Positions 34,595-43,974 of a stretch of 64,000 nt of DNA are shown here, piece by piece. A model generated the notes under the pieces. The model did not search any database and was not told the DNA's origin. It saw nothing but the letters and a program-made list of their open reading frames with translations. Location: contig JAJUJQ010000001.1 in NCBI GenBank assembly GCA_029265255.1, positions 248,001 through 312,000 on the forward strand, in the 5' to 3' direction. The stretch's first letter is position 1. Every line of letters begins with the position of its first letter. The stretch comes from Spirochaetota bacterium (lineage in GTDB: Bacteria > Spirochaetota > Spirochaetia > Treponematales > Rectinemataceae). The position numbers and the translations under genes are program-made.

Positions 34595-36706
34595 CTACTT
34601 TTTCAGCAATGCCAGCAGCGGTTGAAGCCATCCTGCAATCCACGCGATCACGAGCGCGATTATCAGAAGGATTATGAAATAGAGCCCCCATGGCTTTTTG
34701 CGCGGCGCATAGGGATCGGTGAGGATACGGCTCGAATTGGGGGGCAGCACCGCGAGATGGCTCAGCGTGGCACCAAACACCAGATTCAAAATGAGCTTTC
34801 CGTTGACGGCCCAGCCTTCCGCGTTCAGCACGGGGCTGAGGTCACGCTTGCGCAGCTTCATGGCGGCGAGGATCATCGACGGACCTGAAATAAGCAGCAG
34901 AATCCCTACAATACCGAGTGGAAGCCATGCTCCCAGATTAATGAAGATGCTCAATATGCTGGTGATCATTGCCCCGATGCTGCCGAGGGCGACACCGATT
35001 GCCGCAACCGTCCCTACGTCGATTTTTTTCGCAAGTGACGTCGTCACAGTATCCGCCGCTTTGGTGGGTTTATCCACTACTTGCTGGGCTGCTCCCTTGA
35101 GTTCGGCAAGCCTGGCGCTCTCCGCGGCGCTGGCTCGCTTGGCTGCGAGCTCCTCAATCGTCCTGACAAGCCATTTGTAGGGGCTGAAGAAGGCTTCTCT
35201 GATACTTATCGGCTGTGTAACGATGCGTGTGACAACAGCGTTCCAGTCTTTGCCTTCTCTATCGATGAACAGGCCATTTCTCCCGACATAGATATGGTCA
35301 GCGGATCCCGCGGTCAATGCCGCAACGATCGACCCCTTTTCGCCGCTGGTTCTGAAAATATCGCAGTATATAAGAAAAATGCCCGACATCATGGCCATGG
35401 TGGCATGTGCCGAGGGGTTTCGCACATCAATGCAGAGTTCGAGCTCCCTGCCGTCGATGTACAGCCTGCCGCTCTGGAATACGCCTCGGTGGCTGCCGTA
35501 AAATTCGTCCATGTTGACGAAATTACGGAGAATCCGTACAAAGTCTCGCTTCAGAACCAATAGCTCGCGCAGTTCGGCAAGAACCGCGGCTCTGTTCTGT
35601 TCAGCAAGGTCCTGCTCGATAAGGCCTCTGATGATCTCAAGGTGGGGGCTGTTACTCAGTGACTCTCGCATTTCGTCACTGAGCCGGGAAACCGGCGTGA
35701 CCGGTTTTCCTTCGATCCATTGCTTCCAGGCGCGGAAATCTGACGAAATCGCCTCCCATTGCGTGAGCGTAATCGCGTGGCTGATCTGATACGCATCTCT
35801 GATCAGACTAAAGAAGATTTGAGCTGTTCGTTCAAATTGTGGATTGAAGGCGGCATCGGGATGGAGAGTTCCGTCGGTACGCGGCAGGGCGAGGGGGAGG
35901 GCGCGAAGCACCGCATCATCCTGATTGAGGCGGTTCGAAAGGGCTTCTGCCATCTGTGTCTCAAGATTCCTGAGAATATCCGGAGATCCGGCCATCCGGA
36001 CCAGGGCGCAACGTCTGAAGTAGTCGTCAATCGCATCGCAGAGGACCGAGAATGCGGCCAAGGCGGCATCACGATCCGGCTCGGGAATCGGCATGTGCAG
36101 TGCTTCGCCTTCTTTATTCCAGCGATGCCACGCTTCCAGGTCGGTAATGAAAGCGTCGAGAAGACTGTGGGAAATACCTTCCCTTCCAGTAGCGTCTTTG
36201 ATCGAATAGCCAATGCTGATGAGGGCGCTTATGGTTTCGGCAACTGCAGGGTCTTCCGCGGATTCCGGCAGAATGATGCCGTCTCCGTTGAAAGGGTGGC
36301 TGTTGAATCCAGTGATGGCAGCGTCGAGCACACCAAGGGTGAGTACGCGATCGGATCCACCGGCCAGTTTCAACGCGAAGGAAGCTGCGTTGCGGAGGCG
36401 TTCATCCTTCAGTTGATCGAGAGCCAACGCACCAGTCTCCTCGAACAGTATGTCGAGCGAGGTAAGTGAGGCATCGAGTCGTTCAACAGCTGCCAGGATT
36501 TCTGGAATTCGGATCTTTCCGTCATGATCCAGATCGAGGAGAGTCAGGATTTCGTTATGTTCAGGTGATTGGGCAGGCATCGCGAGAACCGCCCAGAGCT
36601 TGGGGTCCAGCTGGGAAAGATGGGCGATGTCATCCCCCGACTTAAGAACGACCTGGTCTGTGCCCCCAAGCCGCCTGAACTTCCATCCGAATGCTTCGCT
36701 GGACAT
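34595..36706 (-). CDS. Large conserved membrane protein of unknown function with an EF-hand-like motif
   Basis: This is a 703-residue protein of unknown role. Residues about 57-68 contain DLDHDGKIRIPEI, a calcium-binding EF-hand-like loop. The long middle region is helical and soluble. The last 160 residues contain two pairs of membrane helices (AAIGVALGSIGAMITSILSIF plus WLPLGIVGILLLI; then LYFIILLIIALVIAWIAGW near the end). It has a good ribosome site (AGGAGG, eight bases ahead) and no operon partner. I recognise no family beyond similar hypothetical proteins in other anaerobes. Confidence 0.8.
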   Translation of the reverse strand: MSSEAFGWKFRRLGGTDQVVLKSGDDIAHLSQLDPKLWAVLAMPAQSPEHNEILTLLDLDHDGKIRIPEILAAVERLDASLTSLDILFEETGALALDQLKDERLRNAASFALKLAGGSDRVLTLGVLDAAITGFNSHPFNGDGIILPESAEDPAVAETISALISIGYSIKDATGREGISHSLLDAFITDLEAWHRWNKEGEALHMPIPEPDRDAALAAFSVLCDAIDDYFRRCALVRMAGSPDILRNLETQMAEALSNRLNQDDAVLRALPLALPRTDGTLHPDAAFNPQFERTAQIFFSLIRDAYQISHAITLTQWEAISSDFRAWKQWIEGKPVTPVSRLSDEMRESLSNSPHLEIIRGLIEQDLAEQNRAAVLAELRELLVLKRDFVRILRNFVNMDEFYGSHRGVFQSGRLYIDGRELELCIDVRNPSAHATMAMMSGIFLIYCDIFRTSGEKGSIVAALTAGSADHIYVGRNGLFIDREGKDWNAVVTRIVTQPISIREAFFSPYKWLVRTIEELAAKRASAAESARLAELKGAAQQVVDKPTKAADTVTTSLAKKIDVGTVAAIGVALGSIGAMITSILSIFINLGAWLPLGIVGILLLISGPSMILAAMKLRKRDLSPVLNAEGWAVNGKLILNLVFGATLSHLAVLPPNSSRILTDPYAPRKKPWGLYFIILLIIALVIAWIAGWLQPLLALLKK

Positions 36707-36844
36707 TGTATGACCTCCTGTGTTCCTCCACGAGAAACGTCGCGCTCAAGCATCGAGAAGGCTTCGTATGCATAGTATAGAATGAAAGCTGCGGCCAAGA
36801 TAGAGTGTTTCGAATTTCAATGGCACTGTGGCAATGCGGGGAAA

Positions 36845-36870
36845 TAAAAAAGCCGGCACGATTGCCGGCT
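36845..36870 (-). terminator. Terminator of the tRNA-Gln/tRNA-Glu unit
   Basis: A perfect 7-bp stem AGCCGGC/GCCGGCT (36864-36870 with 36851-36857) is followed on the minus strand by TTTTTTATTT. Confidence 0.88.
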
Positions 36871-36877
36871 GTTGCGC

Positions 36878-36949
36878 TAGCCCCTAGGGGAATCGAACCC
36901 CTCTTTAAAGATTGAGAATCTTTTGTCCTAACCGATAGACGAAGGGGCC
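36878..36949 (-). tRNA. tRNA-Glu (anticodon CTC)
   Basis: This 72-nt cloverleaf starts GGCCCCT and ends AGGGGCT with discriminator A. The anticodon stem is AAAGA/TCTTT around loop TTCTCAA, and the T arm is GGGGTTCGATTCCCC. The acceptor closes with a G-T pair at 1-72. CCA is not encoded. Confidence 0.95.
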
Positions 36950-36971
36950 ATAAAAGCGAGGCAAAAGAAAT

Positions 36972-37042
36972 TTCCCCAGGGAGGATTCGAACCCCCACAA
37001 GCAGATCCAGAGTCTGCCGTGCTACCGTTACACAACCGGGGA
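36972..37042 (-). tRNA. tRNA-Gln (anticodon CTG)
   Basis: This 71-nt cloverleaf has acceptor TCCCCGG/CTGGGGA (one G-T), D arm GTGT...GCAC, anticodon stem GCAGA/TCTGC with loop CTCTGGA, and T arm GGGGGTTCGAATCCTCC. It is 22 bp upstream of tRNA-Glu in the same unit. CCA is not encoded. Confidence 0.95.
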
Positions 37043-37053
37043 AAGTTGGATGT

Positions 37054-37082
37054 ACCATATCGATTTTCGCGATTTTGGTCAA
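37054..37082 (-). promoter_or_regulatory. Promoter of the tRNA-Gln/tRNA-Glu unit
   Basis: TTGACC (37082-37077), 17 bp, TATGGT (37059-37054) on the minus strand. The -35 box contains the recJ stop codon. Confidence 0.75.
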
Positions 37083-39280
37083 GTGTCCGGAGCGGTCCGG
37101 GGAACTACGCAGAGGTCTTCCTGTCCGCTTCGGCGTATGTCAAACAGCTCAAGCTGAGGCCGCTCTTCGCCATTCCAGTAATTAAGAGTAACCTTGTAGA
37201 GAATATCGACTCGGTCTCCGTTTCGGAAAGAAAAATCTCGCTCGAGACGTTCAGCTCCATCCCAGAGGAGCGCCGGCCATTTGAATGTGCCAAAATCGAG
37301 TGTCAGTTTGAGATGACTTTTCCCGTTGCGGCCGACGATCTGCGCGTCGACCATGGGAACTTCTCTGGAACAAAAGAGAAGGGGAGCGTTCTCTTCTCCA
37401 AATGGCTCGAAGCGCTGGCACAGAGTAACGAGATTGGGTGTGACATACGAATGTGGAAGTTCGGCGTCGATGCGGATTTCGGGTTCGGCGTTTTCGGCGG
37501 GAACCTGCGACATGAATTCGACCATGCGCGCAACGAGCGTTTCCCAGCGCTCGGTCTTGAGTGTAAACCCAGCGGCGGAGTCGTGCCCTCCATAATCCAT
37601 AAAGAGATCCGCGCAATAAGCAAGCATTTTTGTAAGTGGAAAACTGCTTCCCGCGCGGATGGAACCGGTGCATGTACCGTCCTCCCTGAGGGCAGCGACT
37701 ATGACGGGTACCTTCATCATATTGGCGGCGCGTGAGGCAAGAAGGCCTGTAATCCCTGGCCGAATCTGCGAGGTAGCGATGATTGCGTATCTGCCTTCCG
37801 AGCGTTTGAGGCTTTCATTAAGCGCTTCCCGTATGTGCTCCCAGGCTTCGGTTCCCAGACGCCGGCGTTCGACATTGGCTTCGACGAGTCGCGAGGCGGC
37901 GCTGAGCGCTTCTTCCGTAGACCCGGCAGCGAGCAGATCGAGCGCCAGAGTAGGCGTGCCGAGCCTGCCGGCAGCGTTGATGGCCGGGGTAATCTGCCAG
38001 GCGAGGTCTGTCGCATTGAGCGGTCGCGCGAGATTCAGAGCAAGTTTAAGCTCGCGAATTCCATTCGAGGGCGCGGTATTGATGCCTTCCATCCCGCGTC
38101 GGACGATGATTCTGTTTTCGTCTTTAAGCGGCATGAGATCGGCGACCGTACCCAGCGCAGCGAGCTGGAACATGCGGTCAGTCAGGAAACCCTGCTGCAT
38201 CATGCGATGCATGATGGTGGCGCTAAAAATGCTCCAGAGGGTGTCGATTGCGATCCAGGAGTGTTGGCGGTATTTTCGCAGGCGGGAGGCTTGATGAAGC
38301 GAATTGAAGCTCTTGCCCGCCATTGAGGGGAAGAAATCGGCAGCCATAGAGGACAGGTCTGCCGCATCGATGTCCACCGCGCTGCCGAAATGGGTTCTGA
38401 AGAACTGGATGGTTTCAGTCCTGTTCCATGTGAGGATAATCCGTCCGCGGAGAAAGCGTTCGAGCTTCTCTAAGGACCCGGCGGGGAAATGGCCCTCATT
38501 GTCTGATTCAAGGACTAGTCTAGCTCTTTCGAGAAGATTATCCAGCCGGAGCACTTCTATGGTCTTGCGCGTGAGTGGTGCGTCTGGCGTCTCCTGCTCA
38601 AGGCTGGACCCTGCATAGAGAAGGGCAACAGGTTCCTTGAACATGCCAAGACGGGTGAGAGCCAGCGCGTGTGCGAGTTTGAGGGCGACACCACAGCCCG
38701 AAAGGTCTCTGAAGGGGTACCCGCTGTCTTGAAGCTTCGGATCCAGAACCGCCAGCGCAGGAGGGATTTCCTCGGCTTGCAGGTGATGGTGGTCAGCAAT
38801 GATCACGTCGATGCCTTTTTCGCGGGCCATCAGCACCTCATTATGGTTGGAGATGCCGCAGTCGACCGTGATAATGAGGGTGCGGTTTTGTGATTCCGCC
38901 TCTGTGATTGCCGCCGCCGATAGGCCATAAGGTTCCTCGCCCTCAGGAACACGGTAGATCACATCAAGACCGAAATCTTTCAGCGCTTCGGTAAGAAGAA
39001 TGGTGGCGGTGATACCATCGGCATCCGAATCGCCGAATACCAGCACTTTTTCCTCTTCGTCGCGGGCCATGACAAGCCGGTCGACCGCATCCTCCATTGC
39101 CGTGAAGAGAAAGGGATTGTGCAGAAGCTGCAGATCATCTTCGAGGAAATAGCGCACTTCTTCCGGTTCGGTAATATTGCGCCGTACTAGAATCGAGGCT
39201 GTCAGCGGATCGATTTGGTATCGCTGGGCCAATTCCCGCACGAGGGCAGGATCGATCTCTTTCTTTATCCATCGGGTCAT
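37079..39280 (-). CDS. recJ: Single-stranded-DNA exonuclease RecJ
   Basis: RecJ degrades single-stranded DNA 5' to 3' in recombination and mismatch repair. The 733-residue protein has the DHH phosphoesterase motifs: FGDSDADGI (from about 82, with Ser where DYD is usual), DCGISNH, IIADHHH, then the DHHA1 domain with the glycine motif YGGHDSAAGFTL and a C-terminal OB fold. Four bases overlap the pyrimidine phosphorylase gene upstream, and the stop codon lies in the tRNA promoter. Confidence 0.95.
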   Translation of the reverse strand: MTRWIKKEIDPALVRELAQRYQIDPLTASILVRRNITEPEEVRYFLEDDLQLLHNPFLFTAMEDAVDRLVMARDEEEKVLVFGDSDADGITATILLTEALKDFGLDVIYRVPEGEEPYGLSAAAITEAESQNRTLIITVDCGISNHNEVLMAREKGIDVIIADHHHLQAEEIPPALAVLDPKLQDSGYPFRDLSGCGVALKLAHALALTRLGMFKEPVALLYAGSSLEQETPDAPLTRKTIEVLRLDNLLERARLVLESDNEGHFPAGSLEKLERFLRGRIILTWNRTETIQFFRTHFGSAVDIDAADLSSMAADFFPSMAGKSFNSLHQASRLRKYRQHSWIAIDTLWSIFSATIMHRMMQQGFLTDRMFQLAALGTVADLMPLKDENRIIVRRGMEGINTAPSNGIRELKLALNLARPLNATDLAWQITPAINAAGRLGTPTLALDLLAAGSTEEALSAASRLVEANVERRRLGTEAWEHIREALNESLKRSEGRYAIIATSQIRPGITGLLASRAANMMKVPVIVAALREDGTCTGSIRAGSSFPLTKMLAYCADLFMDYGGHDSAAGFTLKTERWETLVARMVEFMSQVPAENAEPEIRIDAELPHSYVTPNLVTLCQRFEPFGEENAPLLFCSREVPMVDAQIVGRNGKSHLKLTLDFGTFKWPALLWDGAERLERDFSFRNGDRVDILYKVTLNYWNGEERPQLELFDIRRSGQEDLCVVPRTAPDT

Positions 39281-40584
39281 TGGACGATTTCCTCGATGAC
39301 CAATGGCGTCGCGGCGGGAGCCTCGCTGGCGATGGCGATGGCATCATACACCAGCGCGCGGGCTGGCTCGAGAGAAGCTGCGTCTTTTCCATACATGAGC
39401 GCGATACGTTCGCCGCGCCTGACGCGATCCCCTCGTTTTTTCTCGAACACCATGCCTGCGACCGGGCTTACGACATCCTCAGTCTTGTTGCGGCCTACTC
39501 CCAGGTGAACGCTCGCGAGTCCGATCTTGAGCGCGTCGAGCGATGCGATGTACCCGTCGGCTGTGGCGACAATCTCCTCCACATAGTTAGATCGCCATGT
39601 ATTTCGGCGAGTCAAGAGCTCGCCGAGGTTTCCGCCCTGCCGGATGACGTTCCGATAAAATCGGTCAAGCGCGGCACCCGAGGCGACCGCTTCTTCGCAG
39701 CGCGCACGTCCTTCGGAGAGGTCCTTGCATATTCCGCCAAGCAAAAGCATCCAAGCCCCGAGATGGAAGGTGAGCTCCATGACATCGGCGGGTCCCTTTC
39801 CCTCCAGACAATCGAGCGTTTCCTCAATTTCGAGAAAATTTCCGACCTTATAACCAAGGGGCTGGGACATGTCGGTCATGATGGCGACAGTCTGCTTTCC
39901 CATGGCTTTTCCAGTGGAAACGAGGCTCTGAGCGAGCATTTTTGCATCCTCATAGGTTTTCATGAATGCTCCAGAACCGCATTTGACGTCGAAAACGAGG
40001 GATTCAGCGCCTTCCGCCACTTTTTTGGAGAGAATCGAAGCTGTGATGAGGGGAATCGATTCGACCGTTCCCGTAACGTCGCGGAGCGCGTAGAGCTTCT
40101 TGTCTGCAGGGACTATACGGGCAGTCTGACCGGTCATGGCAAATCCGTCTTCCTGGAGACCCTTGCGGAATGCAGGAAGATCGAGCGAGGTGCGGTACCC
40201 GCTGATTGACTCGAGCTTGTCGAGGGTACCACCTGTATGGCCAAGCGCGCGTCCTGACATCATCGGGACCTTCACGCCGCATGCCGCGACAATCGGGGCC
40301 AGAGGCAGCGAAATCTTGTCGCCGACACCACCTGTGGAGTGCTTGTCGACAAAGGGGCCCGGTATGCCGGACAGGTCCATGGTATCGCCCGATTCCAGCA
40401 TGACTCGCGTGAGCACCGCCGTCTCTTCCGGTGTCATACTCTTGAAAAAAATGGCCATCAGAAGGGCAGAAACCTGGTAATCAGGGATGTCTCCCCGCAC
40501 ATATCCATCGATAATGAATCGTATTTCCTCAGCGCTAAGCGTACCGCCCGCCCGTTTTTTCATGATGATGTCGACTGCTCTCAT
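39277..40584 (-). CDS. pdp: Pyrimidine-nucleoside (thymidine) phosphorylase
   Basis: The 435-residue protein carries the family signature (SGRALGHTGGTLDKLES), the phosphate-binding KHSTGGVGDK loop and the C-terminal PYNP_C domain. It splits thymidine, deoxyuridine or uridine to base and (deoxy)ribose-1-phosphate for salvage. Length and motifs fit Pdp or DeoA; which pyrimidines it accepts is not clear. An AGGAG site precedes the ATG. It sits upstream of and overlaps recJ, and a nucleoside-type ABC transporter lies 2.5 kb away. Confidence 0.93.
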   Translation of the reverse strand: MRAVDIIMKKRAGGTLSAEEIRFIIDGYVRGDIPDYQVSALLMAIFFKSMTPEETAVLTRVMLESGDTMDLSGIPGPFVDKHSTGGVGDKISLPLAPIVAACGVKVPMMSGRALGHTGGTLDKLESISGYRTSLDLPAFRKGLQEDGFAMTGQTARIVPADKKLYALRDVTGTVESIPLITASILSKKVAEGAESLVFDVKCGSGAFMKTYEDAKMLAQSLVSTGKAMGKQTVAIMTDMSQPLGYKVGNFLEIEETLDCLEGKGPADVMELTFHLGAWMLLLGGICKDLSEGRARCEEAVASGAALDRFYRNVIRQGGNLGELLTRRNTWRSNYVEEIVATADGYIASLDALKIGLASVHLGVGRNKTEDVVSPVAGMVFEKKRGDRVRRGERIALMYGKDAASLEPARALVYDAIAIASEAPAATPLVIEEIVQ

Positions 40585-40668
40585 GGAGTACTTCTCCTGA
40601 CATGTAATCCGCTCTCAGATGTATCGCAGGAATAGTCCATTGTACTTCAAATCCGCTGTCGAATAAAG

Positions 40669-41463
40669 CTACCTGCCGATGATTCTGGTGTCACGGAGGA
40701 GTTTGAGCGATTGCAGGGGTCCTTCGGCAGCTTGCTCGGCAAGCAGTTCGATAATGGTACTGAGGGTGTCTTTGGCTTGATTCGAGTCAAGCTGTCCAGC
40801 CGCGTCCGAAAAATGGAATTCCTTCAATCTCCGCATGCATTCGAGCTCATGCCGGTCTAGACGGAACAGCGCGCCCGCGGGGTATCCCCGGCGAAGTCGA
40901 TTCTCGCCACAGGCTGCGCAGAGAAAACCGCGATCACCCCGCACATAAGCCACTGGAAGCGCGGCGGCAGCGCTGAGGGGTCTGCCGCATTGCTCGCAAG
41001 AACTGGTATCTGGCGCGATGCCAAGCGGTTCGAGGCTGTCCCAGAGAAAAACATCCAGCGCCAAAGGAGCAAGGGATTCGCTCATGTCCTCAAGTTCGCG
41101 CAGGAAGGAGAGCATCATTCGATAGGCGTGCGCGCTATCGCCGCCAAATGCGGATGTTCGGATGATAAATTCCGCAGCTCCAGCCGCTGCCTGCAGCTGG
41201 CCGAAGCTTCCATGAATCGCGTCGAACGTATCGACGATCTCGACGCCAGTCAGCTTGAGAAACTCAGTACGTCGATCGTGGTATATCTCGACGTCGGCAC
41301 AATGATAGGGCATCGCGGCAGATTTCAGCGAACTGCGTGGCCCTCCGAACAAGAACAGCGAAAATAATCCCTCCTCAGCAAGGAAGGTAACAACCCTGTC
41401 ACCCCTGGTGGTGTCTCTTGCGTGAAGGAATATGCCGCGGTAACGTTCATTACGTTCAGCCAT
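40669..41463 (-). CDS. recO: DNA repair protein RecO
   Basis: The 264-residue protein has an N-terminal OB fold (GIFLHARDTTRGDRVVTFLAEEGL), a helical domain and a zinc site made from CEQCG and CAACGE at about 156-195. RecO helps RecR load RecA on SSB-coated single-stranded DNA. Sequence identity in this family is usually low, but the Cys pairs and fold order are clear. It follows the rhomboid gene by 35 bp. Confidence 0.88.
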   Translation of the reverse strand: MAERNERYRGIFLHARDTTRGDRVVTFLAEEGLFSLFLFGGPRSSLKSAAMPYHCADVEIYHDRRTEFLKLTGVEIVDTFDAIHGSFGQLQAAAGAAEFIIRTSAFGGDSAHAYRMMLSFLRELEDMSESLAPLALDVFLWDSLEPLGIAPDTSSCEQCGRPLSAAAALPVAYVRGDRGFLCAACGENRLRRGYPAGALFRLDRHELECMRRLKEFHFSDAAGQLDSNQAKDTLSTIIELLAEQAAEGPLQSLKLLRDTRIIGR

Positions 41464-41498
41464 GGCTCAGATTGCCCCGGAATCCAAGGACAAACTCA

Positions 41499-42224
41499 TC
41501 AATCATCATCCACAAGCCACCAGTATAGGCCATCCTTGGTGCCCTCAAACCTCCGGCGCCACTCCATGATACGCTCGTACTCTCTGTGCCGATAGCTTCT
41601 GGTCCAGAGCCAGGAACTGACAAACCCCCCAATGTGGGCAAAATATGCAACACCGCCAGAGCCTACTTCGGTCAGACCGGACAGCCCACCGAGCAATTGC
41701 AGCACAAACCAGAGTCCAATAACCAGCCATGCCGACCATACGGTTGGAATGAAATAGAACATGAGTACCACAACCTTGTTGTTAGGGAAGAGTACAAGGT
41801 AGGAAGCGAGGACACCAGAGATGGCAGCGGAAGCGCCGACCATGGGAATCTCGAGTGCAGCGCCGCCGAACATCGCTGCAAGCAGAACCTGGAGCATCAT
41901 GCCAGCTATACCGGAGAGCAGGTACAGAAGTATGTAGCGCCGTCGGCCGATTCGGCACTCGACATTATCGCCGAACACACCAAGAAAGATCATGTTGCCA
42001 AGAATGTGCGCAAAACCCGCATGGGTAAATTGCGCGGTGAGAATGCTCAACAGCCGCTGTCCCGCGAGAATATCCGAGGGGAAGAGGGCCAGCGCCAGCG
42101 TCGCATCCTCATCCATTCCAAATTTCTGTATAAACACGAAGACAAAAACATTCAGCGCGATGAGAATCCAATTGACGACCGGGATCCCTCTTCGGGATGA
42201 ATTGTCATCTCCGATGATCATCAT
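41499..42224 (-). CDS. Rhomboid-family intramembrane serine protease
   Basis: The 241-residue membrane protein has the rhomboid core of six helices: HAGFAHILGNM in helix 2, the nucleophile motif GASAAISG and the catalytic His in FAHIGGF. These proteases cut membrane proteins within the bilayer; the substrate is unknown. I set the start at 42224, with AGGAG (42235-42231) six bases ahead. A longer frame to 42299 lacks a ribosome site. Confidence 0.93.
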   Translation of the reverse strand: MMIIGDDNSSRRGIPVVNWILIALNVFVFVFIQKFGMDEDATLALALFPSDILAGQRLLSILTAQFTHAGFAHILGNMIFLGVFGDNVECRIGRRRYILLYLLSGIAGMMLQVLLAAMFGGAALEIPMVGASAAISGVLASYLVLFPNNKVVVLMFYFIPTVWSAWLVIGLWFVLQLLGGLSGLTEVGSGGVAYFAHIGGFVSSWLWTRSYRHREYERIMEWRRRFEGTKDGLYWWLVDDD

Positions 42225-42325
42225 GAAAGGCTCCTGACGCCGGCGGCCATTATGCGGTACCCCGACGATCTTTTTCACACCATACCATAAAGAACGCATT
42301 GCCGCCAGAAGACCGTATCGAGTGC

Positions 42326-42354
42326 TTGTAGTAGATGGGATTAACCGGTACTAT
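42326..42354 (+). promoter_or_regulatory. Promoter of the HAD nucleotidase (leaderless)
   Basis: TTGTAG (42326-42331), 17 bp, TACTAT (42349-42354), 8 nt before the ATG at 42363. There is no Shine-Dalgarno sequence. Confidence 0.55.
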
Positions 42355-42362
42355 GAAAATGC

Positions 42363-43013
42363 ATGATACAATATCTCTTGTTCGATTTAGACAACACGCT
42401 CTATTCCGAAGCTTCCGGCCTTGAATCCGGCGTGCTCAAGCGCATCAACCAGTTCGTAGCCGCCATGTTCGACATGCCATATGAAGAGGCTGTGCATTTC
42501 AGACGCGAACATACCAAACCGTATGGAACCACTCTGGAGTGGCTCATGACGGAAAAAGGTTTTACTGAACCCGAGCGCTATTTCCGATTCATTCATCCGG
42601 AAGGAGAAGAGAACTGTCTCGATCCCGATCTGGTGCTGCGCGCTGTGCTGGATTCTATTCCTCAGCCGAAAGCGATTATGACCAACGCACCAGCCGATCA
42701 TGCCCGGCGTATCCTGCTTCGTTTAGGAATCGCTGACTGTTTCACAGGCGTCTATGATATTTGGTTCAATGAATTACGCGGCAAGCCACATCCCGATGCC
42801 TATCGCAGAACCCTTGAGGCTTGCGGATTCGATATTGAGCACACGCTCTTCATCGATGATCACCCGAAATACGTCAAAGGCTATGTGGATCTTGGCGGAA
42901 TGGCGGTCCTGAAAGACGAAATGGACCGATTCGAGTCTCTTCCTTGGCCCCGTATCAAAACGGTGTATGAATTGCCCGACATCATCGAAATGCTGGAGCG
43001 GCAGGCTTCATGA
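42363..43013 (+). CDS. HAD-superfamily pyrimidine 5'-nucleotidase-like phosphatase
   Basis: The 216-residue protein has HAD motif I FDLDNTLY, motif II (MTNAP), a Lys in GKPHPDAY and motif IV FIDDHPKYV. The DLDNTLYSEASGLE opening is typical of the pyrimidine 5'-nucleotidase/Sdt1-like group. It likely dephosphorylates UMP/CMP or a related small phosphate; specificity is a family inference. Expression appears leaderless. Confidence 0.85.
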   Translation: MIQYLLFDLDNTLYSEASGLESGVLKRINQFVAAMFDMPYEEAVHFRREHTKPYGTTLEWLMTEKGFTEPERYFRFIHPEGEENCLDPDLVLRAVLDSIPQPKAIMTNAPADHARRILLRLGIADCFTGVYDIWFNELRGKPHPDAYRRTLEACGFDIEHTLFIDDHPKYVKGYVDLGGMAVLKDEMDRFESLPWPRIKTVYELPDIIEMLERQAS

Positions 43014-43062
43014 CCGTCGGGAGAGCGTCCAATTTTTTACAGTCTTTTATCCGAGCGAGTGG

Positions 43063-43974
43063 TTATTGCCTGCGGATTCTCTCCTGAATGCCTCCCGCAA
43101 TCAGTGAAATCAGCGTAACAGCATAGGGAAGCGCCAGTACCAGAAGCAGCGGAATCGACAGGAACCCCTGCAGATAGTTCGAGATACTCTCAGCCAACGC
43201 AAACACGAGGCATGCGGCGGCAACCCATCCAGTTTTCCGTCGGCCCAGATAGATGGCAACGAGCGCGATCCAGCCGCGACCGGAAGCAATATTCGGCACA
43301 TAGGCGGATATTGATATACCGAGCGAATACCCAGCCAGACCGCATCCGATTCCCGAGAGCATAAGTGCGCTGATGCGATAGCGGCTCGCGCGTGCACCAA
43401 GGGCATCCACAGCCTCTGCATTCATGCCTGTGGCCCTCAGTCTGAGCCCGAAACGGCTTCTCTGTATGATGGTAGCCGATAGAATAACCCATATCCATGC
43501 GGCGATTGTGATAATCGAGTGGGAAAAGAGAATAGGCCCGAGGATGGGTATGTTTCTCATCAAGGGTGGAAACGCGTGAGGAATCATGGGAATGGCAAAG
43601 GGAACCACCGCTTTTGTCCCGAACCATGCGTGCGACAGCATGGCGGTGATGCCTCCCGCCGCGAGATTGATTGCCAGGCCGGTGACAAATAGATGAGCGC
43701 GGAATCGCAGTACCATTAGACTGAGCAGGAGAGCGCCGCTGACGCCAGCTGCCATACTCGCCAGGGCACCGGCAACCAGGCTACCGGAGGCTCCAACCAT
43801 CGCCATGCCGAAAAACGCGCCCATACCGATGAGTCCTTCCAACGCGATGTTGAGCATGCCGCCCAATTCTGGAAAGAGTCCGCCGACGGAGGCAAACAAG
43901 AGTGGAGTGGCCGCTGTGATCGCGTATCGCATGATTTCCGGCAAGAAGGCGAAAAAAGAGCTGTTGGCATTCAT
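43063..43974 (-). CDS. ABC transporter permease (nucleoside/simple sugar type), second
   Basis: This 303-residue membrane protein is of the BPD_transp_2 family, with the family segment GGLFPELGGMLNIALEGLIGMGAFFG near the N-terminus and GMNAEAVDALGARASRYR in the middle. It pairs with the preceding permease, which it overlaps by four bases, to form the channel of a BMP-dependent importer. This arrangement matches YufP-YufQ/NupP-NupQ nucleoside systems. Confidence 0.92.
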   Translation of the reverse strand: MNANSSFFAFLPEIMRYAITAATPLLFASVGGLFPELGGMLNIALEGLIGMGAFFGMAMVGASGSLVAGALASMAAGVSGALLLSLMVLRFRAHLFVTGLAINLAAGGITAMLSHAWFGTKAVVPFAIPMIPHAFPPLMRNIPILGPILFSHSIITIAAWIWVILSATIIQRSRFGLRLRATGMNAEAVDALGARASRYRISALMLSGIGCGLAGYSLGISISAYVPNIASGRGWIALVAIYLGRRKTGWVAAACLVFALAESISNYLQGFLSIPLLLVLALPYAVTLISLIAGGIQERIRRQ

